DNA of 64,000 nt, taken from Vigna angularis (taxonomy: Eukaryota; Streptophyta; Magnoliopsida; Fabales; Fabaceae). Positions 1 to 9,868 of this stretch are shown piece after piece. The stretch covers positions 27,207,501 through 27,271,500 of the forward strand of contig NC_068975.1 in assembly GCF_016808095.1 (NCBI RefSeq), in the 5' to 3' direction. Position 1 is the stretch's first letter. Each line of letters opens with the position of its first letter. A program made the position numbers and the translations under genes. Below the pieces are notes generated by a model. The model saw nothing but the letters and a program-made list of their open reading frames with translations. It was not told the DNA's origin and searched no databases.

Positions 1-457
1 GTATGCATCGTTATTCAAGTTGGTCCAGAGTTCATACCTGAGACCTTTATTTATAGTGAATTGTAATGGGCTTTTACCTTTTGGGGGCCTGGAAACGGCC
101 CAATAATACCTTAATCTTTATTTAGGAATTTAACGTGTCATTAGCATTTAACCGTGTAATCAGCAAAGTGCGTCGGTTGGGGATGATGGTCGGTCAGGGA
201 TGTTACCCTAGGTGGGCGTCCAGCTCTTGGGCGGACGTCAAATCCTTGGGCGGACGTCCAATCGTTGGGCGGACGTCCAATCCTTGGGCGAACGTCCAGC
301 TCTTGGGCGAACGTCCCATCTTGGGCGAACGTCCCATTTTGGGCGGACGTCCAGCTCTTGGGCGAACGTCCACTCCTTGGACGTCCAATCCTTGGGCGAA
401 CATGCATTTACTAGATGGCTGGGCGCTCGGTCTATGCCGTGAGGTCTTATTAGTACA
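1..457. repeat. Left LTR-like terminal repeat (truncated by window edge)
   Basis: It matches 3256-4249 from the first base of the window. A TATA-like TTTATTTATAG lies at 48-58, followed by a unique stretch and then a short array of about ten 19-bp units. It differs from the right copy by few substitutions (for example taggaattt here, taggacttt there), but it has only about half as many 19-bp units and no TRIM. Confidence 0.6.
210..405. repeat. 19-bp palindromic-core tandem array, left copy
   Basis: About ten head-to-tail units follow the pattern TTGGGCGGACGTCCAATCC. The core GGACGTCC is a perfect 8-bp palindrome, mutated to GAACGTCC in several units. The last bases vary (CAATCC, CAATCG, CAGCTC, CCATC). 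Nineteen is not a multiple of three, so all frames read as Pro/Trp/Gly/Arg-rich repeats; these are by-products and not proteins. Confidence 0.85.
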
Positions 458-603
458 TAAGCCCCCCAAGCCCGAGCATAATTTTATTGTGCAAAGGGAT
501 ATTTTGGATGGCCCCCGAATTGCTGGGTTGTCGTGGAGGTCGACCTGGCGTACCTTGCAGGACAAGTGGCCGAGCGGTTGATTGACGTCCTCCTACTTTA
601 GAT

Positions 604-1035
604 TGATGATAAATGCCAGATTCGGCTAAGTCATGGACGACCTGTCATTGATGATGAGTGCCAGATTCGGCCAAGTTATGGACGGCCGGTCATTGATGAT
701 GAGTGCCAGATTCGGCCAAGTTATGGACGGCCGATCATTGATGATGAATGCCAGATTCGGCTAAGTTATGGACGGCCGGTCAATTGCTGAATGCCAGATT
801 TGGCTAAGTTATGGACGGCCGGTCAATTGCTGAATGCCAGATTTGGCTAAGTTATGGACGGCCGGTCAATTACTGAATGCCAGATTTGGCTAAGTTATGG
901 ACGGCCGGTTGATTGTTGAATGCCAGATTCGGCTAAGTTATGGACGGCCGGTCAATTGCTGAATGCCAGATTCGGCTAAGTTATGGACGACCGGTCAATT
1001 GCTGAATGCCAGATTTGGCTAAGTTATGGACGGCC
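604..1035. repeat. 43-45-bp tandem array (about 10 copies)
   Basis: Repeats of the type GCCAGATTCGGCTAAGTTAT followed by GGACGGCCGGTCA start near 615, 660, 705, 750, 793 and so on. The period changes from 45 to 43 bp part-way, where GATGATGAGT becomes TTGCTGAAT. Each unit carries an ACGGCCGGT near-palindrome. It is non-coding. Confidence 0.85.
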
Positions 1036-1059
1036 GGCTCTTTGCTTCGTCGCCCAACC

Positions 1060-1547
1060 AAGCTGAGAGTTGTTCTCGTTGGAACACTCTTTTTCACCAG
1101 CTTGGTCTTACTGGGATGGACGGTCCTTCGCTTTCTTGCCCGGCCAAGCTGAGAGTTGTTCTCGTTGGAACACTCTTTTTCACCAGCTTGGTCTTACTGG
1201 GATGGACGGTCCTTCGCTTTCTTGCCCGGCCAAGCTGAGAGTTGTTCTCGTTGGAACACTCTTTTTCACCAGCTTGGTCTTACTGGGATGGACGGTCCTT
1301 CGCTTTCTTGCCCGGCCAAGCTGAGAGTTGTTCTCGTTGGAACACTCTTTTTCACCAGCTTGGTCTTACTGGGATGGACGGTCCTTCGCTTTCTTGCCCG
1401 GCCAAGCTGAGAGTTGTTCTCGTTGGAACACTCTTTTTCACCAGCTTGGTCTTACTGGGATGGACGGTCCTTCGCTTTCTTGCCCGGCCAAGCTGAGAGT
1501 TGTTCTCGTTGGAACACTCTTTTTTACCAGCTTGGTCTTACTGGGAG
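1060..1547. repeat. 86-bp tandem array (about 5.7 near-identical copies)
   Basis: Units begin AAGCTGAGAGTTGTTCTCGT at 1060, 1146, 1232, 1318, 1404 and 1490. They are essentially identical, with single changes only in the last partial unit, so amplification was recent or the array is homogenised. Each unit contains GGACGGTCC. Eighty-six bases is not a multiple of three, so the long open frames across it are repeats of repeats and not a gene. Confidence 0.9.
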
Positions 1548-1734
1548 GGTATACACTCGTGCCATTGTTGCGGGTTACCTGCATTATTAAGGGAACATGG
1601 CGAATTTTAAAGAAAGTATGTGTTCGTACCTTGTAAGGCGGATTGATGGGTTGAAACTGCTCGGACGAGAGTGGTGGTTCCTTTATGGCCGAACGGTCGT
1701 ATTCTTGTTAAGATCGAGCGGACGAGAATATGTG

Positions 1735-2760
1735 GAGGCCGAATGGGATTATAATATGTTGAGGCCGAACGACCAACAGTGTGTTGAGGCCGGGCGGCCA
1801 ATAACATGCTGAGGCCGAACGGCCGAGAAGAGGCCGAACAACCGAGAATATGTTGAGGCCGAACGGCCAATAGTGTGTTGAGGCCGGGCGGCCAATAACA
1901 TGCTGAGGCCGAATGGCCGAGAAGAGGCCGAACAGCCGAGAATATGTGGAGGCCGAATGGGATTATAATATGTTGAGGCCGAACGACCAACAGTGTGTTG
2001 AGGCCGGGCGGCCAATAACATGCTGAGGCCGAACGGCCGAGAAGAGGCCGAACAACCGAGAATATGTTGAGGCCGAACGGCCAATAGTGTGTTGAGGCCG
2101 GGCGGCCAATAACATGCTGAGGCCGAATGGCCGAGAAGAGGCCGAACAGCCGAGAATATGTTGAGGCCGAACGGCCAATAGTGTGTTGAGGCCGGGCGGC
2201 CAATAACATGCTGAGGCCGAACGACCGAGAAGAGGCCGAACAGCCGAGAATATGTTGAGGCCGAACGGCCAAATTTGGCTAAGCACCGGGTCGGACGGCT
2301 AATACTTGAGGTCGGACGGTCGAGCGTCCATTAAGGCCGCACGGGCGAGTGATTGCTGAAGCCGGACGGTCATTATTGGGGCCGAATGGCCGTGAGCGTG
2401 TTGAGGCCAGATTTTGGCAATTGAGGCCGGACGTCCAACTGTTGATGCCAGACGGCAATGCTTGGTCCCTTTTCGCTTTGTGCAATTGTGTAATTATGGT
2501 TGGTCACCTGCATTATAAGGGAAACATGATCGTATTTCCAGCTTAAAGGGTGTGTTCGTACCTTGTAAGGCCAAAAATATGCTATGGCGAAATGGCCGAG
2601 AATAGGTTGAGACCGGACGACTGAGACTATGCTGAGGCCGAACGGCCTTAAATACGTGGAGGCCGAACGGCCTTAAATACTTGGAGGCCGAACGGTCTTA
2701 AATACGTGGAGGCCGAACGGTTGAAATCATGATGAGGCCGAACGGCCGAGGATATATGTC
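1735..2760. repeat. GAGGCCGAACGGCC short-unit array with higher-order period
   Basis: Units of about 20-27 bp share GAGGCCGAACGGCC, with variants such as GGGCGGCC and GAATGGCC. They are arranged in a higher-order pattern; the segment from 1747 recurs at 1961 (period 214 bp, itself two similar halves). The order decays after about 2270, where units become irregular and carry more C-to-T type changes. Long minus-strand frames rich in Arg-Pro-Gln-His are by-products. Confidence 0.85.
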
Positions 2761-3466
2761 GTGCGGCAATGAAGTGTTGTTGATGGGGTCGTCTGTGCTC
2801 ATATCTCGCGGTCACCTTTGGGTAACTGAAGTCACACGGCCCCACGGTGGGCGCCAAATGTTTCGACTGGATCCGGGCGAACCCTGTTAAAACACACTAA
2901 CTTACTGTTGAAGACGGACGAGCGGACGACGAAGATGCACGGACCGAGCGGACGTCCTGCTGAATCCCACGAACCGAAGGAAGCGGCACTGGCGGGGCGG
3001 CACAAAGATGGACGATCGCTGCTCCTCGCTCCAAACCGGGCGGACGTCCTCCTACTCCAGACGCTCGCTCCACGCTCCCTAGCGGGCGGACGTACTCCAC
3101 TCCTGGCGGATGGTCCTTCGCTCTCTGCTCCAAGCTGGACGGGCGTCCTTCCGTACTTAGCGCTGCTCCACACTCCCAGTTGGGGAGGGGCCGGGTACCT
3201 GCTAAAGGCACTCCGACGCTCAAGTCAGTAATATGACAGAGCGATTGTGATGCGTGTATGCATCGTTATTCAAGTTGGTCCAGAGTTCATACCTGAGACC
3301 TTTATTTATAGTGAATTGTAATGGGCTTTTACCTTTTGGGGGCCTGGAAACGGCCCAATAATACCTTAATCTTTATTTAGGACTTTAACGTGTCATTAGC
3401 ATTTAACCGTGTAATCAGCAAAGTGCGTCGGTTGGGGATGATGGTCGGTCAGGGATGTTACCCTAG

Positions 3467-4190
3467 GTGGGCGTCCAGCTCTTGGGCGGACGTCAAATCC
3501 TTGGGCGGACGTCCAATCGTTGGGCGGACGTCCAATCCTTGGGCGAACGTCCAGCTCTTGGGCGAACGTCTTATCTTGGGCGAACGTCCCATCTTGGGCG
3601 AACGTCCCATTTTGGGCGTGTTGGAAGTCTCACATCGACTAGAGATAAAGCCAATTCATAGTTTATAAGTGGGTGCAAACCTCACCATATAAGCCGGTTT
3701 TATGGGGTTGAGTTAGGCTTAAAGTCCACTTCTAACATGGTATCAGAGCCATGGTTAGAGTCTATCCTAGCGATATTGTTGTTTGCTGGGCATATTGTTC
3801 CACCCGCTATCGGGCCGCTATCGGACCACCCATTGTCTAATCCCACGCTCGAGATGTATATACCTCGGCGTGAGGAGGGTGTGTTGGAAGTCTCACATCG
3901 ACTAGAGATAAAGCCAATTCATAGTTTATAAGTGGGTGCAAACCTCACCATATAAGCCGGTTTTATGGGGTTGAGTTAGGCTTAAAGTCCACTTCTAACA
4001 GGGCGGACGTCCCATTTTGGGCGGACGTCCAGCTCTTGGGCGAACGTCCACTCCTTGGGCGGACGTCCAGCTCTTGGGCGGACGTCCAATCGTTGGGCGG
4101 ACGTCCAATCGTTGGGCGGACGTCCAATCCTTGGGCGAACGTCCAGCTCTTGGGCGAACGTCCAGTCCTTGGACGTCCAATCCTTGAGCG
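3467..4190. repeat. 19-bp palindromic-core tandem array, right copy (split by TRIM)
   Basis: These are the same units as at 210-405. About eight lie before and about ten after the inserted TRIM. The order of unit variants matches the left copy at both ends, and extra units lie in the middle, as expected if unequal exchange or slippage lengthened the array after duplication. Confidence 0.85.
3619..4000. mobile_element. Complete TRIM (terminal-repeat retrotransposon in miniature), 382 bp
   Basis: Two identical-looking 119-bp LTRs (3619-3737 and 3882-4000) begin TGTTGGAAG and end TTCTAACA, giving TG..CA ends. Directly after the left LTR comes TGGTATCAGAGC (3738-3749), the usual primer-binding site for initiator methionine tRNA. 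Directly before the right LTR is the purine-rich GTGAGGAGGG (about 3870-3879). The element is flanked by the 5-bp duplication GGGCG (3614-3618 and 4001-4005). It has no coding capacity and would need enzymes from another element. Near-identical LTRs point to recent insertion. I do not see 5S rRNA-like sequence, so it does not look like Cassandra; a Katydid-type TRIM is possible but unproven. Confidence 0.92.
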
Positions 4191-4249
4191 AACATGCATT
4201 TACTAGATGGCTGGGCGCTCGGTCTATGCCGGGAGGTCTTATTAGTACA

Positions 4250-5250
4250 AAAATTAATATTTCATTCACAAAAAATGGTTTGAAAGGATGAAGTATGCGA
4301 TGACGTTGGAGGGAGAGAAGCACGTCTGAGAGAAGTTGGGTTTTTAGCGTTATACAAGTAATACGCTCCTCCTCATTTCTTCGTAGAAAAATTCTTTAAC
4401 CACAATAATGTCTTATTGATTGTTTTTTTTTTTGTTTTATTCAGATTCATCGTTTGACCATGGAAATTTAGCATAATTTTCGTTACTTCTGACTTATGAT
4501 TTTATTTATTTTTATTATTTTAATCTTCTTTACGTGCTTGGTGAGGTGTGACTAATGGTGAAGACGAAACAATACGATGAAGAAACTCATTTGTTGATTA
4601 ATTAAGGAGTTCGATATCCAATTAATCAGATTATTTTAATACTTTTTGTTTGTTGCTCAAAGGTTAAAAAATCATTATTAATACAAAATACATATTAACT
4701 TATTTATTAAATGATTAATATCAGTAAAAATATTAGGCAGTGTGTCTATTTGGGATGTTATTATGATTAACTGTAATTAATAGTTAAGAAATTATACCAG
4801 CTTATAAAAAAACGTTAAAAAATATATATATTTTTGAAATAAACTAATTCAAACTGTTTTGTTTTGTTCTATGAATTGTTTATATATTTATGAAGAATTG
4901 TAGTACGTTGATGTGAGAGGGAAAAACACGTCTAGTTTTTGAAGTCAAGTGATATGTTCCTTGTCCTTTCTTCATCAATATTTTTTTCCGCGACAACAAT
5001 TTTTGTTCGTTTCTTTTTTTTGTTTCACCATTGATTCTTCATTTGACCATGGAAAATTAATAGCAGTTTTCAGTGCATGGGGCCCTCAGTTCCGAAGGTA
5101 TGTGTGATTTTTCCTATTTTTAAGGCTTCGTGTTGCTGCTGAATTTGTTTTTTTTTTAAGTAAAAATGAGTCTTTATTTAAGCATGAAGTACTAAATTTT
5201 AGGTTCAGGCTAGACTCACAAGTCACATTCACATTGGTCAATTTTATTAA
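4250..5250. other. AT-rich spacer with a diverged direct duplication
   Basis: No gene is seen. The part around 4260-4475 and the part around 4905-5070 are diverged copies of each other; both have a run of T ending in TTTGTTT, then a variant of GATTCATCGTTTGACCATGG and then AATTTAGCA or AATTAATAGCA. The copies are about 600 bp apart. Confidence 0.5.
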
Positions 5251-5259
5251 AAATCTACA

Positions 5260-5998
5260 GAAGAGCAAGTTCATTACGAATATATACAATAACAATAAGG
5301 GATTAACAAAATTTTCTAAACAAAACCTTACAACAATGAATATTCATCCTTATACTTCAATTTCATATCTTTATCTAACGTGAGACTTATACTTATAATT
5401 GGAATTCTAACAATATTTTCCTTTAAGAGTGAACTCCTTCCACATTGGTACACTCTTTTTCAAGAAAAATATTCTTAACCATGAGTATTTTTGGTATCAT
5501 CGTTTATCTTAACTTCCACATCGGTACACGTACAACTCTCCTTTTAACAGAAGGATTTCCAACTACGAGTACCTCTTTTCGTACCATCTTTCATCTTAAC
5601 AGAACACGCTTACCTGAAATCCTTTATAAGGAAACCTAAAATCCTTTGTTAGAAAGGATTTCCAACTACAAGTACCTCTTTTTGTATCATCTTTCATCTT
5701 AACAAAACACGCTTACTTGAAATCCTTTGTCAGGAAACCTAAAATCCTTTGTTAGGAGACTCTCGATATATGAACCATTGTATTCGTCTGAGTCAGACGA
5801 ACCATAATACCACTTGTTGGGTCTATAGAGAAGGTTCTCAACAAGATACAACACCAACGAGGCTTGAATCCAACCACATAAAGGGATTGATACCACTCTT
5901 TATCCAAAATCTTAAGACAATGGGTCTTTATCCTTATATGGTACCTTATTTTCTTATTTCTATTAAATATGAGACTTAGACTATTTAGAATTCTAACA
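5260..5998. mobile_element. Decayed TRIM-like element
   Basis: Two diverged direct repeats end in the same way: GGAATTCTAACA at 5412 and AGAATTCTAACA at 5998. Each is preceded by an AAGGGATT..AATCTTAAGACAATG-type stretch (about 5260-5412 and about 5815-5998). This fits two short LTRs around a 400-bp interior. A similar single copy occurs at 19495-19725, which supports a dispersed family. No primer-binding site is clear. Borders are approximate. Confidence 0.45.
5551..5757. repeat. 103-bp tandem duplication
   Basis: AGGATTTCCAACTACGAGTA starts near 5552 and recurs with few changes near 5656. Both units run through ATCTTAACAGAACACGCTTA and end in CCTAAAATCCTTTGTTAG. They lie inside the TRIM-like element. 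They have no coding value. Confidence 0.75.
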
Positions 5999-5999
5999 A

Positions 6000-8900
6000 A
6001 CTTTTGTTCTTATTTCATTTTCAAATAATTATTATTTATTATTATTATTCTAATTGTTTTATTACATTCATTAGTTTCATGTAGAGGTTGAAATAAAAAA
6101 TTATTTAAATACATATTTTTTCTTTAATTTTTTAAAATATATTAAAAAAGTAAAAGTGTGATAAAAGTTTCAAACAGAAAGTATTCCATGTTCAATTAAT
6201 GTAAGAAATCTTGATTAGTCATTGTTTCATAAAACAATTTAATTGAGATTTTAATATGATTTATTGTGGGCAATGTTCGATGCTATGTGTTTTAATCATT
6301 GTAATCCAGTAATTTAACGTTTTAAATTGTTATAATTATACTTTTACCAGTTTAATTTATTTATTTCAAACTCTTGAATTCCTTCTTTGTCAAAACGTTC
6401 ACTGTAACTAAATTTACTCAATCATTTGAAACTCTCTTGTCAAAATCTATTTATCAAAGCCGATGAGCCGCCATTGCAGTCAAAATTTGTTAACGTTGGA
6501 TAGACTAACACACTATATGATATATTTTTCTTTTTTCCCTTTGTAACATTAATCTCATACATGTAGATTTAAAAACCAATTATATGCAATTTTTTTTTTC
6601 TAAAATACACGTGCATTATTTTACCCTTACAGGAATGGATTTGTTGGATGAACATTTTATTTATTCACGCATCATTAAACTTTTATAAATTTTTATCTTA
6701 ATAAGTAAATTTAAAGTGTTAATAAATAAATAAACAAAGTTTACAATTCTAAATTGATTTTATATTTAATAGATCTGAAAGACTTCCAACATTTTATTTC
6801 ACCCATCTTCAGTCCTTTCAGATGGGTGAAGAGTGATCGGTGTAAGAGACACGAAGTGCAAGGGACACTGACAAGGAGTGGTTCCTGGTAGACTTCTAGT
6901 GGAAGGGACACATGAATCAAACATACACCGGAATGAGAGGGATCTAGAGACTTTATAAGTATGTGACTATACAGTTGAAGGATAGCTTAAAGAGATTAAT
7001 TTAGCTACTCATATCATCAAAATGCATTTGCTTTTTGGTAACCTAACTCATAAAAACTACATGATTAAACGTATTTAGCCTGAAATAATTTAAGAATGAG
7101 TGACCGCGTTATATCTTTTCCTTCAAATTTTCTCTCAGATCCAGAGAATACGTATTTCATAGTTGAAAGAATGATGTTGTTAATAAATAGATAAAAGAAT
7201 ATAGAAGAATCAAAACAAGTGGTGACGAATATTGGGCCTTGAGGATATACTAACAAGTTTTAGAAGTTTTAATTTAGTATATTATTAGCAAGTCGAATTA
7301 CTTAATTAAAGTTAGCGTATATAAAATGCAAACCCACCTATGTCCAACTGCAAAGCACGGTCCTTTCCATGTGCCACGTTACTCATCAACGTCTTTCTAC
7401 ACTGATATTTTCAGTAAACAACAACACAGAATAAGGTTGTGATGAATTATTAAAAAGTAGATGTTACATCATCATATGAATTCAATCATGGAGAATTATG
7501 AATAAGTAAGTTGGATTATTAGGTTAAGATGAATGAAGGTCACTTTCATGTCCTCCTTCTTATATATTCTATAAATATAATATTTTGAGGTTCTAAATTA
7601 AAAATGGTATAAGTTGAAGTATAAATTTAAGATCTAAGGTGATATGAAGACAAAATGATAGTGTGTAAGCGTGGAGAAGGCAAGGAAGGACATCATCATA
7701 GTATTTGAATTATTAGTAATTGGTGATTGATGATGTTAATTACTAGACTGCGCAACCAAACCAATTAAACTGTGTGCTATTACAATAGTTTTGGATTAGA
7801 TGGTCGGCAAATTTATACCTTTTCAACTAAACTTACATAGCCAGATGTCTCTTAAATGACCACAACTTTTTGTCTTCGGAGCAAATAATTGTACCCTTTT
7901 AAGACAAATAATAGTATGGATATAAATTAATACACACATCATATATTTTTATATTTTTTTGCTCCAGCAGAATATATATTTTAATTGCATCATACTATCT
8001 ACCACTGATTTGCTTCAAGAGAGTGGAGCCACTGTCTGAGTTTCCTTTAATATATAATGGGACTAGTGCAGACGGTTATCACTTTTAACAAGAGCTTGCT
8101 TATAATTTATTAAACATTGATTTTAAAACAATAGTTTACACCTTTTCTTTAAAAGAATATAGATTAGTAGTTATTTTATCACTTTCTTTATATCTATTAT
8201 CTTCACACACAAAAAAGAAATCATTTTACAAGTTTAAGATGACATTAAATTACTATATATTTTTAATCCATTTGTTTATATGAATCTCAAGTCTTTTACT
8301 CAGTTCTAATAAATAAGAGGAATACAATCATAAGAATCATATTAGGAATAAGTATTATTTTACTCATAGATCTTCAAATTGGAGTGATAATCAACAGTTA
8401 CTGCATGAATATAATTAAAATTTATAACGAACTCAATTTCAGACATATATTAAGAATATTTTTATCTGAACAGACTAAAGAATAAAAGGAACATAATTTC
8501 ACACATTTTTGCAACTAAAAGCACAAACAAAAGACTGTGTTTGATAGACTAGAGAGAAAAATGGAGATCCGTCGCATTTTGAGTCAATCAACATTTCGTC
8601 TGCAAGGAACGAGTCAAATTAGTCAGATCAGTATAAAAATACAAGTTAATTTATGTTACCCGTGTTGGATAACATTTACCTTGTACAATAACTCATAATA
8701 AATTATTTATTTTATAATTTTTTTTAGTTATAACATTTAAAATAGATGCAAAATTTTAATAACCTTATTTTTTTATTTAATTAATTTAATAAAAATAATA
8801 GATGTTTATAAACTTATCTTTTAAAATAAGTGACATTCTTATTTTTATAATTTTTAATTTCTAAGCAGGTTTGTTAGAAATTTCATAATAAATATATATA

Positions 8901-9500
8901 TAACAAACAATAATAACAAGTAAATTTTAAGTAAATAAAGTCACTCAAATAAAATTGAGAACTAATAAAAAAAAACTTCTATTTTTTCTGACAACAAATT
9001 TAGGTAATGTCTAATCCACATAATATTCATGTCAATGGACAAATTATAGGCTATTGATATACATTTTAGGACAAATCTACGCAATAGAGCATATGGAAAT
9101 CAGTCAATCTAACCTTTCATTGACCCGCAGAGCTACAAATTATGCAGGACAGACCTATAGACCTATACCAGTTGATCATAGGAAACATGAGTTTTCGTAA
9201 GAAAAAACCCACCACAGCTCACAACAGAACGAATTTATATTTCAACAGTTAGCAGGTATTGAAAAAATAAATTAAGTTCCATTTTCCCCTAAAAAAGCTG
9301 TAATTTTCCTCCACAAAACCTGTACGAAACCATAAAACTTAAATTACTCCATTAGACTCCGTTCTACAGGTTGAACATCTCGACAAGGGAAACCAATGCC
9401 TCGAATTAAATTTCAGGAAAAATCACGTAAGACGAAAGTGATCCCAAATCAAATTAGAATTCTCACACACAAAAGACAATAAAAAAGAGAAACAAAGAAA
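6000..9500. other. Gene-free AT-rich spacer
   Basis: I see no supported gene, RNA gene or complete transposon here. The only clear structure is a small hairpin with 10-bp arms TTCACCCATC and GATGGGTGAA (6798-6807 and 6821-6830). The 3' UTR of the PP1 gene probably reaches into the right end of this stretch. Confidence 0.5.
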
Positions 9501-9868
9501 TTCGACAACATTCTGTTTTACCAGCCTCAAATGGCATCCATATATGCCAACCGTATAAAACATTTATAAATGGTCCTCAGCAACAGATGCGAATGCATCC
9601 ATCTACGCTTGAGAAGCTTACAGTTAAGAAAATATACCAGCTATTAGTGTACAACGAAGACAAGCAGATTATGGCTTTCCATCTTGAAATGCAAATTTGT
9701 ACCGATAAAAAACAATGGTTTACATAGTTCATAGTGGTGTTTCCCTTTGATTTTACAATTTCAAAATATTATAGACGAAAGGAACTCGACTCTCCCTTGC
9801 AACCAATAGGAGTTTAAGCCCAAGCTAAACCGAAGTAGCAGGCAGCAACCTTTTTGCAAAATTTCATT

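Larger units (their letters stand above)
1..4249. mobile_element. Large non-coding LTR-type element built of tandem arrays (left end outside window)
   Basis: The sequence at 1-457 recurs almost unchanged from 3256, so the block has direct terminal repeats like an LTR retrotransposon. The similarity of the two copies stops at the same TTAGTACA (451-457 and 4243-4249). The interior is GC-rich in an AT-rich neighbourhood and holds three long tandem arrays plus a unique GC-rich part at about 2830-3250. A purine-rich stretch (TTGGGGAGGGGCCGGG, about 3179-3194) lies shortly before the right repeat and could be a polypurine tract. No gag, protease, reverse transcriptase or integrase reading frame is visible, so it would be a non-autonomous, LARD-like element. 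No convincing primer-binding site was found after the left repeat. Target-site duplications cannot be tested because the left end is cut off. A satellite-like block duplicated by another route is the alternative. Confidence 0.5.
3256..4249. repeat. Right LTR-like terminal repeat, expanded array and nested TRIM
   Basis: This is the second copy of the sequence at 1-457. It is longer for two reasons: a 382-bp TRIM is inserted at 3619-4000, and the 19-bp array has about 18 units instead of about 10. The TRIM is missing from the left copy, so it inserted after the two repeats formed. The true left border of this repeat may lie some tens of bases before 3256, because the partner is cut by the window edge. 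Confidence 0.6.

Noticed and set aside
567..577. TGGCCGAGCGG, a perfect match to the tRNA A box (tRNA-Ser/Leu-like)
   Set aside because: No B box, anticodon arm or acceptor pairing follows; it is a chance match in GC-rich repeat DNA.
1026..1636. Four to five overlapping open frames of about 84 codons with identical proteins
   Set aside because: They come from the 86-bp tandem array, shift frame from unit to unit, and have no start context or family match.
1607..2286. Long minus-strand frames (up to 221 codons) rich in Arg-Pro-Gln-His
   Set aside because: They are translations of the GAGGCCGAACGGCC array; the frame is open only because the repeat lacks stop triplets.
210..2760. CRISPR-like look of regular repeats
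   Set aside because: The units are contiguous tandem repeats without unique spacers, in plant nuclear DNA.
3619..4000. Cassandra-type TRIM
   Set aside because: Cassandra LTRs carry 5S rRNA-like sequence; none is visible here.
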